In this document: piece after piece, positions 7,278-15,995 of the stretch
How the letters are laid out: each line of letters starts with the position of its first letter
How positions within the stretch are numbered: the stretch's first letter is position 1
Assembly: GCA_946614295.1 (NCBI GenBank)
Contig: CAMOGT010000009.1
Span: 1-49,054, forward strand
Direction of reading: 5' to 3'
Length of the DNA: 49,054 nt
DNA from: an uncultured Bacteroidales bacterium
GTDB lineage: Bacteria; Bacteroidota; Bacteroidia; Bacteroidales; Paludibacteraceae
Notes under the pieces: generated by a model
What the model saw: only the letters and a program-made list of their open reading frames with translations
What the model was told of the DNA's origin: nothing
Databases searched by the model: none
Made by a program: the position numbers and the translations under genes

Positions 7278-7505
7278 ATGTATTGGACATTAGAATTAGC
7301 ATCAAAATTGGACGACGCTCCGTGGCCTGCAACGAAGGACGAGTTGCTGGATTATGCCAATAGAGAGGGCTTGCCATCGGAGGTGATAGAGAACCTGAAT
7401 GAGTTGGAAGGTGATGACGAAGAACAGTATGAGAGTATTCTGGACATATGGCCGGATTTTCCAACGAATGACGATGATTTCCTTTATAACGAGGAGGAGT
7501 ATTGA
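7278..7505 (+). CDS. DUF2795 domain protein
   Basis: 75 residues, acidic, with the hallmark sequence WTLELASKLDDAPWPATKDELLDYANREGLPSEVIENL and the end ILDIWPDFP...DDFLYNEEEY. This small family is widespread in Bacteroidota and has no established function. It is 4 nt upstream of the porP-like gene, so it shares a transcript with the T9SS genes; whether it takes part in secretion is unknown. Its end contains GAGGAGGAG, which may act as a ribosome binding site for the following gene. Confidence 0.9.
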   Translation: MYWTLELASKLDDAPWPATKDELLDYANREGLPSEVIENLNELEGDDEEQYESILDIWPDFPTNDDDFLYNEEEY

Positions 7506-7509
7506 TTTT

Positions 7510-8475
7510 GTGAAAAGAATTATTATTGTCCTGTTCGGCCTTTTGGCTACTCTTACTGCGAGTGCGCAGTTTGACCCGCAAATGGGGCAATATATGTATA
7601 TGTTGGCAGCCTACAACCCCGCCGGGGTCGGTGAAGGCGATCTGATGAAAGCCGCCGGAATGCACCGGATGCAGTTCGTGGACATACCGAACGCACCGAT
7701 GAGTACCTGGTTTTCGTTCCACTCGCCGTTCAGGATCGGGAAAACGAGTCACGGCGCCGGAGTCCGTTTTCTGAACGACCGTGTAGGCTTGTTTACGACG
7801 CAATCGCTCTACGCCCAGTATGCGTACCGCCAGAAATTAGGCAAAGGCTATCTGAGCGCAGGAGTGGATCTGGGATTCATCAACGTGGGATTCAGAGGCG
7901 ACTCTGTCAATCTCGGCAAGATGGGCGATGAATACCATGATGCCAGCGATGAGGCGCTTCCGAGAGCCGGCAAGTCGGGAATGAAATTTGACATGAGTGC
8001 AGGCCTGTTGTACAGCACCCCCGTTTGGTGGGTGGGTGCCAGTTACAGTCACATAACGGGACCCAGGATCGATTGGAGCGACGGTACAAGCGGAACCTCG
8101 CAGGAGATCAGAGTGGCGGGATCCATGTACATCACAGGCGGTTATCACTTCCGGTTGAAGAATTACCGTGAGTGGGTGCTGACGCCCAGCGCGATGGTGA
8201 TGACGGATTTTGCGAGTTGGGATGTGAACCTGACATTGATGTGCGACTACAAAGACAGGTACCGCTGGGGACTCGGATACCGTATATTAGGAAGTGTTAA
8301 TATACTATTAGGTATTGATATTATCTCCGGACTGCAGTTGGGGTACAGTTGCGAACTGCCCACTAACAAACTGCTGCTGGAGAGCTACGGAAGTCACGAA
8401 CTGTTTTTGGCTTACGGATTTGACATCCTCAGGCCCAAAAGAACGAATAAATATAAATCAATTAGATACTTGTAA
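7510..8475 (+). CDS. porP: PorP/SprF family T9SS outer-membrane protein
   Basis: 321 residues from a GTG at 7510, chosen because it opens a signal peptide (VKRIIIVLFGLLATLTASAQ) right after GAGGAGGAG; no ATG fits without running into the previous gene. The mature part begins FDPQMGQYMYMLAAYNPAGVG, the typical start of PorP/SprF proteins (QxxxYMxNxxxxNPAxAG), followed by alternating beta strands such as LSAGVDLGFINVGFRGDSV and a C-terminal barrel strand. PorP/SprF members sit in the outer membrane, act in type IX secretion, and in some cases anchor secreted substrates. Its position ahead of gldK-gldN matches the usual porPKLMN order. Confidence 0.92.
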   Translation: MKRIIIVLFGLLATLTASAQFDPQMGQYMYMLAAYNPAGVGEGDLMKAAGMHRMQFVDIPNAPMSTWFSFHSPFRIGKTSHGAGVRFLNDRVGLFTTQSLYAQYAYRQKLGKGYLSAGVDLGFINVGFRGDSVNLGKMGDEYHDASDEALPRAGKSGMKFDMSAGLLYSTPVWWVGASYSHITGPRIDWSDGTSGTSQEIRVAGSMYITGGYHFRLKNYREWVLTPSAMVMTDFASWDVNLTLMCDYKDRYRWGLGYRILGSVNILLGIDIISGLQLGYSCELPTNKLLLESYGSHELFLAYGFDILRPKRTNKYKSIRYL

Positions 8476-8477
8476 GT

Positions 8478-9824
8478 ATGAAAATGAGAATGATTTTGCC
8501 ATTAATCGCGTTAGCGTTTGCAGTGGCTAGTTGCAACAAACCGGCGGGAGAGCTCGTGGGAGCTACCAAGGCTACTAATTTCAAGGAGGCTAATCCTTAT
8601 GGTATGTTGTTTATCAAGAAAGGTAGTTTCATGATGGGAGCCAATACGCAGTCCGCTGTGTTCGAGCAGCCGGATAACATCGTAATGGTTACCGTGGACG
8701 CTTTCTGGATGGACGAGACGGAGATCACCAACAATGAGTATCATCAGTTTGTCAACTGGGTACGCGACTCCATCGCTCTGACCAACCTGGTAGCTGCCGG
8801 TCTCACCGACTATGCTATCCAGCCCAAGGATGAGGACTTTGACGAGGAGAATTTCCGCATCAATTGGGCGAAGAAGGTACCTTGGAAGAGCAAGGAAGAG
8901 GACATCGTGGATGCCCTTTCCGGCATGTTCTACTCGGATGGTTCGTTCAATACCAACAATCTCCACTACCGTTACAGCTGGGTAAACATGGACGAGGCCC
9001 TTCCGCAACGCAACAAGTTCGATGTCGCTACGAGTACTTACCCTCCCGGAGCAACTGCCCGCGTGGATACATTCTGGGTAAATTCCAACAACGAGATCTG
9101 CGATTCGACCATCATTCGTCCGTTGCGTGAGCCGAAAGACCTGCTGACCGAGAAGATCATCTCCATCTACCCGGATACATTGGTATGGGCACGTGACTTC
9201 CAGTTCTCGTACAACGACCCGTTGCTCCATATGTATTTCAAGCACCCGGGATATGCTGAGTATCCGGTGGTTGGTGTTACGTGGGAGCAGGCGCATGCGT
9301 TCTGCAACTGGCGTACCAAACTGTATAACATGAACTCCTCTGTGGAGGTGAACGAGTATCGTTTGCCGACGGAGGCTCAGTGGGAGTATGCGGCTCGTGG
9401 AGGCCGTAAGATGGCTATGTACCCGTGGGGTAGCAACTATGCCCGTGACGCAAAGGGTTGCTTCTTCGCCAACTTCAAGCCTTACCGCGGTGCGTACAAC
9501 GATGATACCGGTACTACTACCATGCGCGTAGCGCAGTTCCGTCCGAATGATTTCGGTCTCTTCGATATGGCAGGAAACGTATCGGAGTGGACCAACTCTG
9601 CATACCAGAGTGCAGCTAACACCCATGTACACGACTTGAACCCGGATTACAACTACATGGCTCGTAAGGCCGATCCGGATATCCTCAAACGTAAAGTGGT
9701 GAAGGGTGGCAGCTGGAAAGATATCAGTTATTTCATGCAATGCGGCGTACGCACGTACGAGTATCAATATGAAAGCCGTCCGTACATCGGCTTCCGTTGC
9801 GTCCGCGCATATATAGGCGAATAA
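8478..9824 (+). CDS. gldK: T9SS ring lipoprotein GldK/PorK
   Basis: 448 residues. N-terminal lipoprotein signal with Cys19 (ALAFAVASC). The rest is a formylglycine-generating-enzyme-like (SUMF1) fold: GMLFIKKGSFMMGAN, FWMDETEITNNEYHQF, YPVVGVTWEQAHAFCNWR, RLPTEAQWEYAARGG, PWGSNYARDAKGCFFANF, FGLFDMAGNVSEW, KVVKGGSW, IGFRCVRA. PorK/GldK uses this fold structurally; with PorN it forms the large periplasmic ring attached to the outer membrane. An insertion of about 130 residues (~90-220) within the fold is typical of the PorK branch. It follows porP after 2 nt. Confidence 0.95.
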   Translation: MKMRMILPLIALAFAVASCNKPAGELVGATKATNFKEANPYGMLFIKKGSFMMGANTQSAVFEQPDNIVMVTVDAFWMDETEITNNEYHQFVNWVRDSIALTNLVAAGLTDYAIQPKDEDFDEENFRINWAKKVPWKSKEEDIVDALSGMFYSDGSFNTNNLHYRYSWVNMDEALPQRNKFDVATSTYPPGATARVDTFWVNSNNEICDSTIIRPLREPKDLLTEKIISIYPDTLVWARDFQFSYNDPLLHMYFKHPGYAEYPVVGVTWEQAHAFCNWRTKLYNMNSSVEVNEYRLPTEAQWEYAARGGRKMAMYPWGSNYARDAKGCFFANFKPYRGAYNDDTGTTTMRVAQFRPNDFGLFDMAGNVSEWTNSAYQSAANTHVHDLNPDYNYMARKADPDILKRKVVKGGSWKDISYFMQCGVRTYEYQYESRPYIGFRCVRAYIGE

Positions 9825-9863
9825 TTAAATTAAAATAAGTTATATTTAAACTTTTGTGTAATT

Positions 9864-10799
9864 ATGGCTACAGAAAAAGCAGCAAACCAAGGCTTTGGGG
9901 CAAAGTTCATGCATTGGTATGAGTCTTACCAAGGAAAGAACATTGTAAACATCGTTTACTCAGTAGGTGCGTCCGTCGTTATTATCGGTGCATTGTTTAA
10001 AATTTTGCACTGGCCGGGTGCCAGTCAGGTGCTTATGGTAGGTATGTTTACCGAGGCATTCCTGTTTATCATCGGTGCGTTGGAACATCCGCATCCCGAG
10101 TTCCACTGGGAGAATGTGTTCCCGCAGTTACTTGAGTTCGGTACCAAACCGGAGTTATTGGAGGAGAAATCGAAACAAGCCCGTCCGACCCTTCTCGGCG
10201 CAGGTGTTGCCGGTGGTTCAGTGGTTGCTGCGACCGGAGTCGCTGCTCCTGCTCCTGCTGCTGCACAGGCCGCTGCCGGTGCTAAGGCTCCGGCTCTCAA
10301 GGACGAAGACTACAAGGCTCTGAAAGACGGAATTGCAGAGTTGGCCAAGACGGCTACCCAGTTCAGCGAGCTGGGCAAAGTGGCTCAGTCGGGCGTTAAG
10401 CTGAATGAGAAACTGGCTGCTGCAGAGGCTGCAACCGCTGATTATGCTGCTAAGCTGGCTAATGCCGGTGTAGCTACGGATTCGTTGGCGCAGGCTACTC
10501 ACGGTCTGTCCGGCGCTTACGACCAGATCGGTGCTGACCTGAAATCGGCTGCCGAGGAGACAAAGGCATACAAAGCCGGTGTCGAGCAGGTAGGCAAGAG
10601 CATTGCTTCGCTCAACAGCGTATATGAACTGCAACTCCAGGCTGTCAATGCACAGACTGCCGCTCAGAAAGAAGCGGCTGCTGCTGCCAAAGAAGCAGCT
10701 GAGGCTCAGGTTGCTTTTGCCAACGGTGCAAAACAACTCCAGAAGCAGGTGGCTGATCTCAACAGCATTTATGGTTCTATGCTCAACGCGTTGGCTTAA
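9864..10799 (+). CDS. gldL: T9SS motor protein GldL/PorL
   Basis: 311 residues. Two N-terminal transmembrane helices (NIVYSVGASVVIIGALFKILHWPG and MVGMFTEAFLFIIGAL, about residues 29-75) carry the conserved glutamate in the second helix that couples ion flow to rotation in the GldLM motor. An alanine-rich linker (~115-150) is followed by a long, repetitive, probably coiled-coil cytoplasmic region. With GldM it forms the inner-membrane motor that energises type IX secretion using the proton gradient. Confidence 0.95.
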   Translation: MATEKAANQGFGAKFMHWYESYQGKNIVNIVYSVGASVVIIGALFKILHWPGASQVLMVGMFTEAFLFIIGALEHPHPEFHWENVFPQLLEFGTKPELLEEKSKQARPTLLGAGVAGGSVVAATGVAAPAPAAAQAAAGAKAPALKDEDYKALKDGIAELAKTATQFSELGKVAQSGVKLNEKLAAAEAATADYAAKLANAGVATDSLAQATHGLSGAYDQIGADLKSAAEETKAYKAGVEQVGKSIASLNSVYELQLQAVNAQTAAQKEAAAAAKEAAEAQVAFANGAKQLQKQVADLNSIYGSMLNALA

Positions 10800-10857
10800 T
10801 GCATAGAAGGTAATATAAACGAAGAATATTAGAAACCGACAATAAAACACTTCAGCA

Positions 10858-12429
10858 ATGGGTGGAGCAAAAAACTGTCCGGAAACCCCGAGACAAAAGA
10901 TGATTGGTATGATGTACTTGGTGCTCACCGCCATGTTGGCGTTGAACGTAAGTACGGATATCCTCAATGGTTTTACATTGGTGGATAACAGTTTGCACTC
11001 CTCTATCGCTGCGTCAGACACGCGTAACGCGAAACTCTATCGTGATTTCAAGGCTGCCAATGCAGACAATCCCGAGAAAACGCAAGAGTGGTATGATAAG
11101 GCAATAGAGGTGCAGAAACGTGCAGATTCGCTCTTTAACTACATCCAGGATTTCAAGGAGCACATTGCTATCCTGGCGGATGGTCAAAAGAAGGTCGATG
11201 CATGGAAAGCGCAAGGTATTGACCCGACGATGCATATAGAGGGAAACTCCAACTTGGATGTAACCGGTCAATATGCGATTGTGCAGGGTAATGGTGCCAT
11301 ACTCAAGGAAATAGTAGCTTACTACCGCGACTATGCAGCCGGCCTCGTGGAGAGCGATGCCGAGTTGCGCAACTCAATCCTCCAGAACTTGGCAACCGAG
11401 CGTGGATACAATGCGCACGAGAAAGATTCCTGCGACTGGGAGGTGGCTATATTCGACGGTATGCCGGTCGGCGCCTCGATCACCATCTTGACCAAGATGC
11501 AGAATGATGTTCGTTCGACCGAGAGCCAGTTGATCCAATACTTGATGGATCGCACGGACGCGGGTGACCTGCGCGTGAATAAACTGAACGCGTACGTGAT
11601 TCCTAACTCGAACTACGTGATCCGTGGCGGTAAATATACCGCCCAGATTATTCTCGCCGCAGTGGACTCAACGCAGCGTCCTGAGTACTACGTAGAGGGA
11701 CAGCGCATCAACGACCAAGGTATTTATGAGGTTGCAGCCTCCGGCGTGGGCCTCAAGAAATACTCCGGTTGGATTGCTTATCAGAATCCTTCCACGGGCG
11801 AGATGGAGAACCTGCCTTTCACAAGCGAGTATAGCGTAGGTGAGCCGGCAGTGACGATCTCGAACAACGACCTCAATATCATGTACCGCGGATATGATAA
11901 CAAGTTCTCTATCTCCGTACCGGGTGTGGCTAACGACAAGGTCAAAGTCTCCGTCAACGGCGCTTCCGTACGTCAGCAGGGCGGAATCTGGATTATCAAA
12001 CCCGGCGACGCAGCCAAGAGCGTTTCAATCTCTGTATCGGCGGAACTGGATGGCCGCATGCAGCCGATGGGTAGCAAGGAATACCGCGTGAAGGCACTGC
12101 CTCGCCCGGGAGCTTATTTCAAATCGGGCGAGAACGAGTACAACGGAGAGAAAGCTATTCCGCGTAGTGCTCTCCTGAATGCCGGCGCAACGGTTATCGC
12201 TTCCTATGGCCCGGATGGTCTGCTTGACCTTCCGTTCCAGATTGCCGGCTTCCGCGCCAATATCAACGGTGTGTACCTGGAGTCTAAAGGCAATAAGTTT
12301 ACCCGCGAGCAGATGGATCGTCTGGGCAAACTCAAACCCGGAAACTCGGTCATCATCACGGATATCCGTGCGAAAGGTCCGGACGGAAAGGAGATTCGTC
12401 TGTCTCCTATTCCTTTAACGCTGAATTAA
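10858..12429 (+). CDS. gldM: T9SS motor protein GldM/PorM
   Basis: 523 residues, the usual length. One N-terminal transmembrane helix (KMIGMMYLVLTAMLALNVSTDIL, about residues 14-36) is followed by a large periplasmic part of several domains that spans toward the PorKN ring. The opening MGGAKNCPETPRQKMIGMMYLVLTAML is the family signature. It forms, with GldL, the rotary motor of the T9SS. The 58-nt gap after gldL shows no promoter. Confidence 0.96.
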   Translation: MGGAKNCPETPRQKMIGMMYLVLTAMLALNVSTDILNGFTLVDNSLHSSIAASDTRNAKLYRDFKAANADNPEKTQEWYDKAIEVQKRADSLFNYIQDFKEHIAILADGQKKVDAWKAQGIDPTMHIEGNSNLDVTGQYAIVQGNGAILKEIVAYYRDYAAGLVESDAELRNSILQNLATERGYNAHEKDSCDWEVAIFDGMPVGASITILTKMQNDVRSTESQLIQYLMDRTDAGDLRVNKLNAYVIPNSNYVIRGGKYTAQIILAAVDSTQRPEYYVEGQRINDQGIYEVAASGVGLKKYSGWIAYQNPSTGEMENLPFTSEYSVGEPAVTISNNDLNIMYRGYDNKFSISVPGVANDKVKVSVNGASVRQQGGIWIIKPGDAAKSVSISVSAELDGRMQPMGSKEYRVKALPRPGAYFKSGENEYNGEKAIPRSALLNAGATVIASYGPDGLLDLPFQIAGFRANINGVYLESKGNKFTREQMDRLGKLKPGNSVIITDIRAKGPDGKEIRLSPIPLTLN

Positions 12430-12441
12430 TAAGTTAAGAAT

Positions 12442-13389
12442 ATGATTAAGAAAATTAGTATTATCGCATGCTTGTTTCTGGGCGTTGTTTCGGCTCAGGC
12501 TCAGCATAAGGTGACCTCGTTCTTTGACGAGATGGGTAGTGCGCGTATCCAGACAGAGGAATTTTCCGCTGCCCACGATACGATTGTGATGATTGATCAC
12601 CGCATCGATGATGTGATTTGGGCTCGATACGTATATCGGGTTATTGATATGCGGTACAAGCAGAATTATCAGCTCTATTTTCCGACTAAATCGGATGACG
12701 CGGATTATCGTAATCTCTTCAAGGTGATTGCTGATGCCGTAGTGGACGGACTGCCTATCTATGAGAAAAACATGGAGACCATCAAGCCGGATTTCAAGCA
12801 GGAGCCACTCGCCAAGGAGATGATCCCGATGATGTTCATGGCTGATGATCCTACGGCTGACTATTCGGACGACCCGACTCACTATGATATCACCGCTTCG
12901 GATGCCATGCTGATTCACTATGATAGTGTGACAGACGAATTGTCCGGTCATTTCTATCGTTTTGAGCCTATCGTGCGCAATCAGCTTAAGTACCTGCTCC
13001 AGGAGGTTGTATTCTTCGACAAACACACCTCCCGTCTGCACACGAAGATTATGGCAATCGCTCCGCTTCAGGCAGACCTGATCACCACCCGTGACAGTTC
13101 CGCTGTAATGAGTTCGCTGCGTGAGTCAATCATGTTCTGGATTCCGTTTGACAAACTGCGTCCTTACATGGCAATGCAGTATGCTATCCCGAACCGCAAC
13201 GAGGTGAAACGTGTTACCTTTGACGAGTTCTTCCAGAAACGTCTCTTCACTTCTTATATTGTAGGTGAGGGTAATATGTACAACCGCTGGATTCCGGATT
13301 ATGCAAAGGAAGAGAAAGAGGTGAAGAAAGAGCAAGCCCGTATCGCTACGGAGTTGTTGAATTTTGAGCAAGATCTCTGGGAATATTAA
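12442..13389 (+). CDS. gldN: T9SS ring protein GldN/PorN
   Basis: 315 residues with a cleavable signal peptide (MIKKISIIACLFLGVVSAQAQ). The mature part (DDVIWARYVYRVIDMRYKQNYQLYFPTK, LFKVIADAVVDGLPIYEK) is characteristic of GldN/PorN, the periplasmic partner of PorK in the T9SS ring. The C-terminus is charged and probably helical. Its stop codon overlaps the ftsX start by one base (TAATG), so ftsX is translationally linked. Confidence 0.95.
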   Translation: MIKKISIIACLFLGVVSAQAQHKVTSFFDEMGSARIQTEEFSAAHDTIVMIDHRIDDVIWARYVYRVIDMRYKQNYQLYFPTKSDDADYRNLFKVIADAVVDGLPIYEKNMETIKPDFKQEPLAKEMIPMMFMADDPTADYSDDPTHYDITASDAMLIHYDSVTDELSGHFYRFEPIVRNQLKYLLQEVVFFDKHTSRLHTKIMAIAPLQADLITTRDSSAVMSSLRESIMFWIPFDKLRPYMAMQYAIPNRNEVKRVTFDEFFQKRLFTSYIVGEGNMYNRWIPDYAKEEKEVKKEQARIATELLNFEQDLWEY

Positions 13390-14249
13390 TGCGGAGACAT
13401 AGATTTCGTAATTCGTACTTTATTTCCGCCGTCAGCGTTTCGCTGGTGTTATGTCTCATAGGGTTGGAATGTGTGCTCCTGCTATCGGCAGGAGCGCTCA
13501 TTACACGTATGCGCGAGAACATAACCCTCACAGCGGTCCTGTCGCATGATGCCGACAGCACTAATTGTGCGCGCCTGGAGACCATGCTTGATGCCGGCGG
13601 TCATTGCAGCGGATACACTTACGTATCGGAGCAACAGGCTCTGGAGGAACATATCCGTTCCTTGGGTGAAGATCCGTCTGCTTTCCTGGGCTACAACCCG
13701 CTCAGCGCCAGCTACGAGATTCATCCCACTGACGCTTACAGTGCGCCGGACAGTCTGGCCTTACTGGCAGCGCAACTGGAGGCACTGCCATATGTCACCG
13801 AAGTGATCTACCCGCGCGATTTGGCGGATTTGATGAGCAGTAACGTGCAGGAGTTCTCGTTAATCCTACTGGGTGTTGCCGCTGCATTGTTGCTGGTGTC
13901 GCTGGTGCTGATTGTCAATACCATCCGCCTGCAGATCTATTCCAAGCGTTTTCTTATCAACACGATGACCCTGGTCGGCGCCACCTCATGGGTCACACGC
14001 CGGCCGTTTGTGTTGAGGAACATGCTGATGGGATTTATCTCGGGCATAGTAGCATTGGCGATACTCAGCGGAGTGGTCTATTACGTGGAGTACAAGTTAG
14101 GATTGCTGCTCTTCCCGTTGACATTGCAGAATCTGGCTTTCGTATCGCTGGTTGTCCTCGGTTCCGGAATCCTGATAACTCTGATAGCGTCCCTTATCGC
14201 TACCGGTAAATATATCCGCATGGATAATAACTCATTGTACGAGATTTAA
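13389..14249 (+). CDS. ftsX: Cell-division permease FtsX
   Basis: 286 residues with four predicted membrane helices: one N-terminal (SAVSVSLVLCLIGLECVLLLSAGALI), then a periplasmic domain (~40-165), then three in the C-terminal half (LILLGVAAALLLVSLVLIVNTIRL and later). This is the FtsX topology. FtsX pairs with the ATPase FtsE to activate septal peptidoglycan hydrolases. No ftsE is in the window. The overlap with gldN and the following envelope gene uppP place it in an envelope-assembly transcript. Confidence 0.92.
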   Translation: MRRHRFRNSYFISAVSVSLVLCLIGLECVLLLSAGALITRMRENITLTAVLSHDADSTNCARLETMLDAGGHCSGYTYVSEQQALEEHIRSLGEDPSAFLGYNPLSASYEIHPTDAYSAPDSLALLAAQLEALPYVTEVIYPRDLADLMSSNVQEFSLILLGVAAALLLVSLVLIVNTIRLQIYSKRFLINTMTLVGATSWVTRRPFVLRNMLMGFISGIVALAILSGVVYYVEYKLGLLLFPLTLQNLAFVSLVVLGSGILITLIASLIATGKYIRMDNNSLYEI

Positions 14250-14264
14250 TTTTGCTTTTTTGTT

Positions 14265-14480
14265 ATGAAACATACATTACCTACGCTCAACCTGATCCTG
14301 ATTGCGGTCTCGGTGCTAATTATCATAGTGGGGTTTGCCTTGATGGCCGGAGAACCGTCAGGAGAGGTTTATAACCCCGATATCTTCTCTTTCCGTCGTA
14401 TTACGGTTGGCCCGATGGTTTCCCTGTTCGGGTTTGTATTCATGCTTTTTGCTATTTTATTCCGCGCTAAGAAGAAATGA
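14265..14480 (+). CDS. DUF3098 membrane protein
   Basis: 71 residues with two membrane helices around a short loop GEPSGEVYNPDIFSFRRITVGP, the hallmark of DUF3098, a Bacteroidota family usually placed between ftsX and uppP. Function unknown; its position suggests an envelope or division role. It overlaps uppP by 4 nt (ATGA). Confidence 0.92.
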   Translation: MKHTLPTLNLILIAVSVLIIIVGFALMAGEPSGEVYNPDIFSFRRITVGPMVSLFGFVFMLFAILFRAKKK

Positions 14481-15283
14481 ATTGGTTAGAGGCTCTGATA
14501 TTAGGAGTGATACAGGGGCTGACAGAGTTCCTCCCTGTTTCTTCGTCGGGTCATCTGGAGATAGGTCAGGCGTTGTTGGGTACTTCCGGAGAGGAGAATT
14601 TGTCGTTCGCCATTCTGGTTCATACGGCGACGGTGCTCTCTACGCTTGTGGTCTTTTATCGCGAAGTAGCGCAACTCTTCAGGGGTACTTTCACCACTCT
14701 CCGGTGGAATGCGGAAAAAGACTACGTGGCGAAGATTCTGGTGTCGATGATCCCGGTATTCATCATAGGGATGTTCTTCAAGGACGAGGTGGAGGCTTTC
14801 TTCGGAAACGGCTTGTTGTTGGTAGGCATCTGTCTGCTGATCACGGCTGTTCTGCTGGCATTAAGCGAGTGGCTCCAGAAGAAACGTCAAGGAACCGGTC
14901 ATGAGGTGGGATATAAAGATGCCATTATAATCGGTATTGCTCAGGCTTGTGCTGTGCTCCCGGGACTTAGCCGTTCCGGTTCAACCATCGCGACGGGACT
15001 CCTTTGCGGGGTAAAAAAAGAGTCGGTGGCTCAGTTTTCCTTTCTAATGGTGCTGATCCCTATTTTAGGAGAGGCATTACTGGACCTTGTGGATATTATC
15101 CAAGGTGAGACGAGTACCGGTTTGGAACTCCTGCCGGCGATAATAGGGTTCGTTGCTGCGTTCGTCACGGGTTGCTTTGCGTGCCGGTTCATGATCGAGA
15201 TAGTACGTCGCCAGCGTCTGACATGGTTTGCTGTTTATTGCGCCATTGTCGGCTCGGTAGCCATCATAACAACACTTTGTTGA
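14477..15283 (+). CDS. uppP: Undecaprenyl-diphosphatase UppP/BacA
   Basis: 268 residues, polytopic inner-membrane enzyme that removes a phosphate from undecaprenyl diphosphate to recycle the lipid carrier of peptidoglycan and other surface glycans. Both signature motifs are present: GVIQGLTEFLPVSSSGHL near the N-terminus and VLPGLSRSGSTIATGL about residue 160. It overlaps DUF3098 and is followed 1 nt later by truB, the standard arrangement in this phylum. Overproduction of the family gives bacitracin resistance. Confidence 0.96.
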   Translation: MNWLEALILGVIQGLTEFLPVSSSGHLEIGQALLGTSGEENLSFAILVHTATVLSTLVVFYREVAQLFRGTFTTLRWNAEKDYVAKILVSMIPVFIIGMFFKDEVEAFFGNGLLLVGICLLITAVLLALSEWLQKKRQGTGHEVGYKDAIIIGIAQACAVLPGLSRSGSTIATGLLCGVKKESVAQFSFLMVLIPILGEALLDLVDIIQGETSTGLELLPAIIGFVAAFVTGCFACRFMIEIVRRQRLTWFAVYCAIVGSVAIITTLC

Positions 15284-15284
15284 G

Positions 15285-15995
15285 ATGTGGAATTTTGAAC
15301 AAGGGGAAATTCTGGCCTTTGACAAACCGCTGCACTGGACTTCCTTCGATCTGGTAGCAAAAGTGCGGTACAACCTCTGCAGAAAGTTAGGGACGAAGAA
15401 ACTTAAGGTGGGGCATACCGGTACCCTCGACCCTCTGGCAACAGGTGTGGTAATCATCTGTACGGGCAAGAAGACCAAGCTGATAGACCAACTCCAGTAT
15501 GATGTCAAGGAGTATGTGGCGACCCTTCAGTTGGGAGCAACGACGCCCAGTTATGACCTGGAGAAAGAGATAGACGCTACTTACCCTACGGAGCACATCA
15601 CCCGCGAGTTGATAGATGAGACGATACCGCTCTTTTTGGGCGAGCAGTGGCAAGTGCCGCCTATGTTCTCCGCTGTTCAGGTCAACGGCAAACGTGCCTA
15701 CCAGCTTGCACGAAAAGGGGAAACGGTGGAACTCAAGCCCAAACTTCTGGTGATAGATGAAATTGAGGTGCTCGCTTTTGATGGGCAAACGAAGCAACTC
15801 ACCCTGCGCATAGTATGCTCGAAAGGCACTTACATCAGGGCTCTGGCACGAGATATAGGCGAGCGGTTGAATTCCGGGGCACATTTGATCGCTCTCCGGC
15901 GCACCCGGGTAGGCGATACGCGCGTAGAGAACTGTTATACAATAGAAACTTTTTTAGAAAAACTGAACGAATACGAATATGTACAAATCCAATGA
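15285..15995 (+). CDS. truB: tRNA pseudouridine(55) synthase TruB
   Basis: 236 residues. It makes pseudouridine 55 in the T-loop of tRNAs. The catalytic aspartate is Asp49 in GHTGTLDPLATG; other motifs are GEILAFDKPLHWTSFD, QVPPMFSAVQVNGKRAY and CSKGTYIRALARDIG. Slightly short because no C-terminal PUA domain is seen, which is common in this phylum. Its last 17 bases overlap the queA start. Confidence 0.96.
   Translation: MWNFEQGEILAFDKPLHWTSFDLVAKVRYNLCRKLGTKKLKVGHTGTLDPLATGVVIICTGKKTKLIDQLQYDVKEYVATLQLGATTPSYDLEKEIDATYPTEHITRELIDETIPLFLGEQWQVPPMFSAVQVNGKRAYQLARKGETVELKPKLLVIDEIEVLAFDGQTKQLTLRIVCSKGTYIRALARDIGERLNSGAHLIALRRTRVGDTRVENCYTIETFLEKLNEYEYVQIQ

Noticed and set aside
8511..9767. 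A 418-codon open frame antisense to gldK
   Set aside because: Fully opposite an unmistakable gldK, no domains, no promoter; a shadow frame.
9824..9863. Separate promoter for gldL in the 39-nt gap after gldK
   Set aside because: The gap is AT-rich and contains AACTTTTG, but there is no TA in the -7 box and no suitable upstream element.
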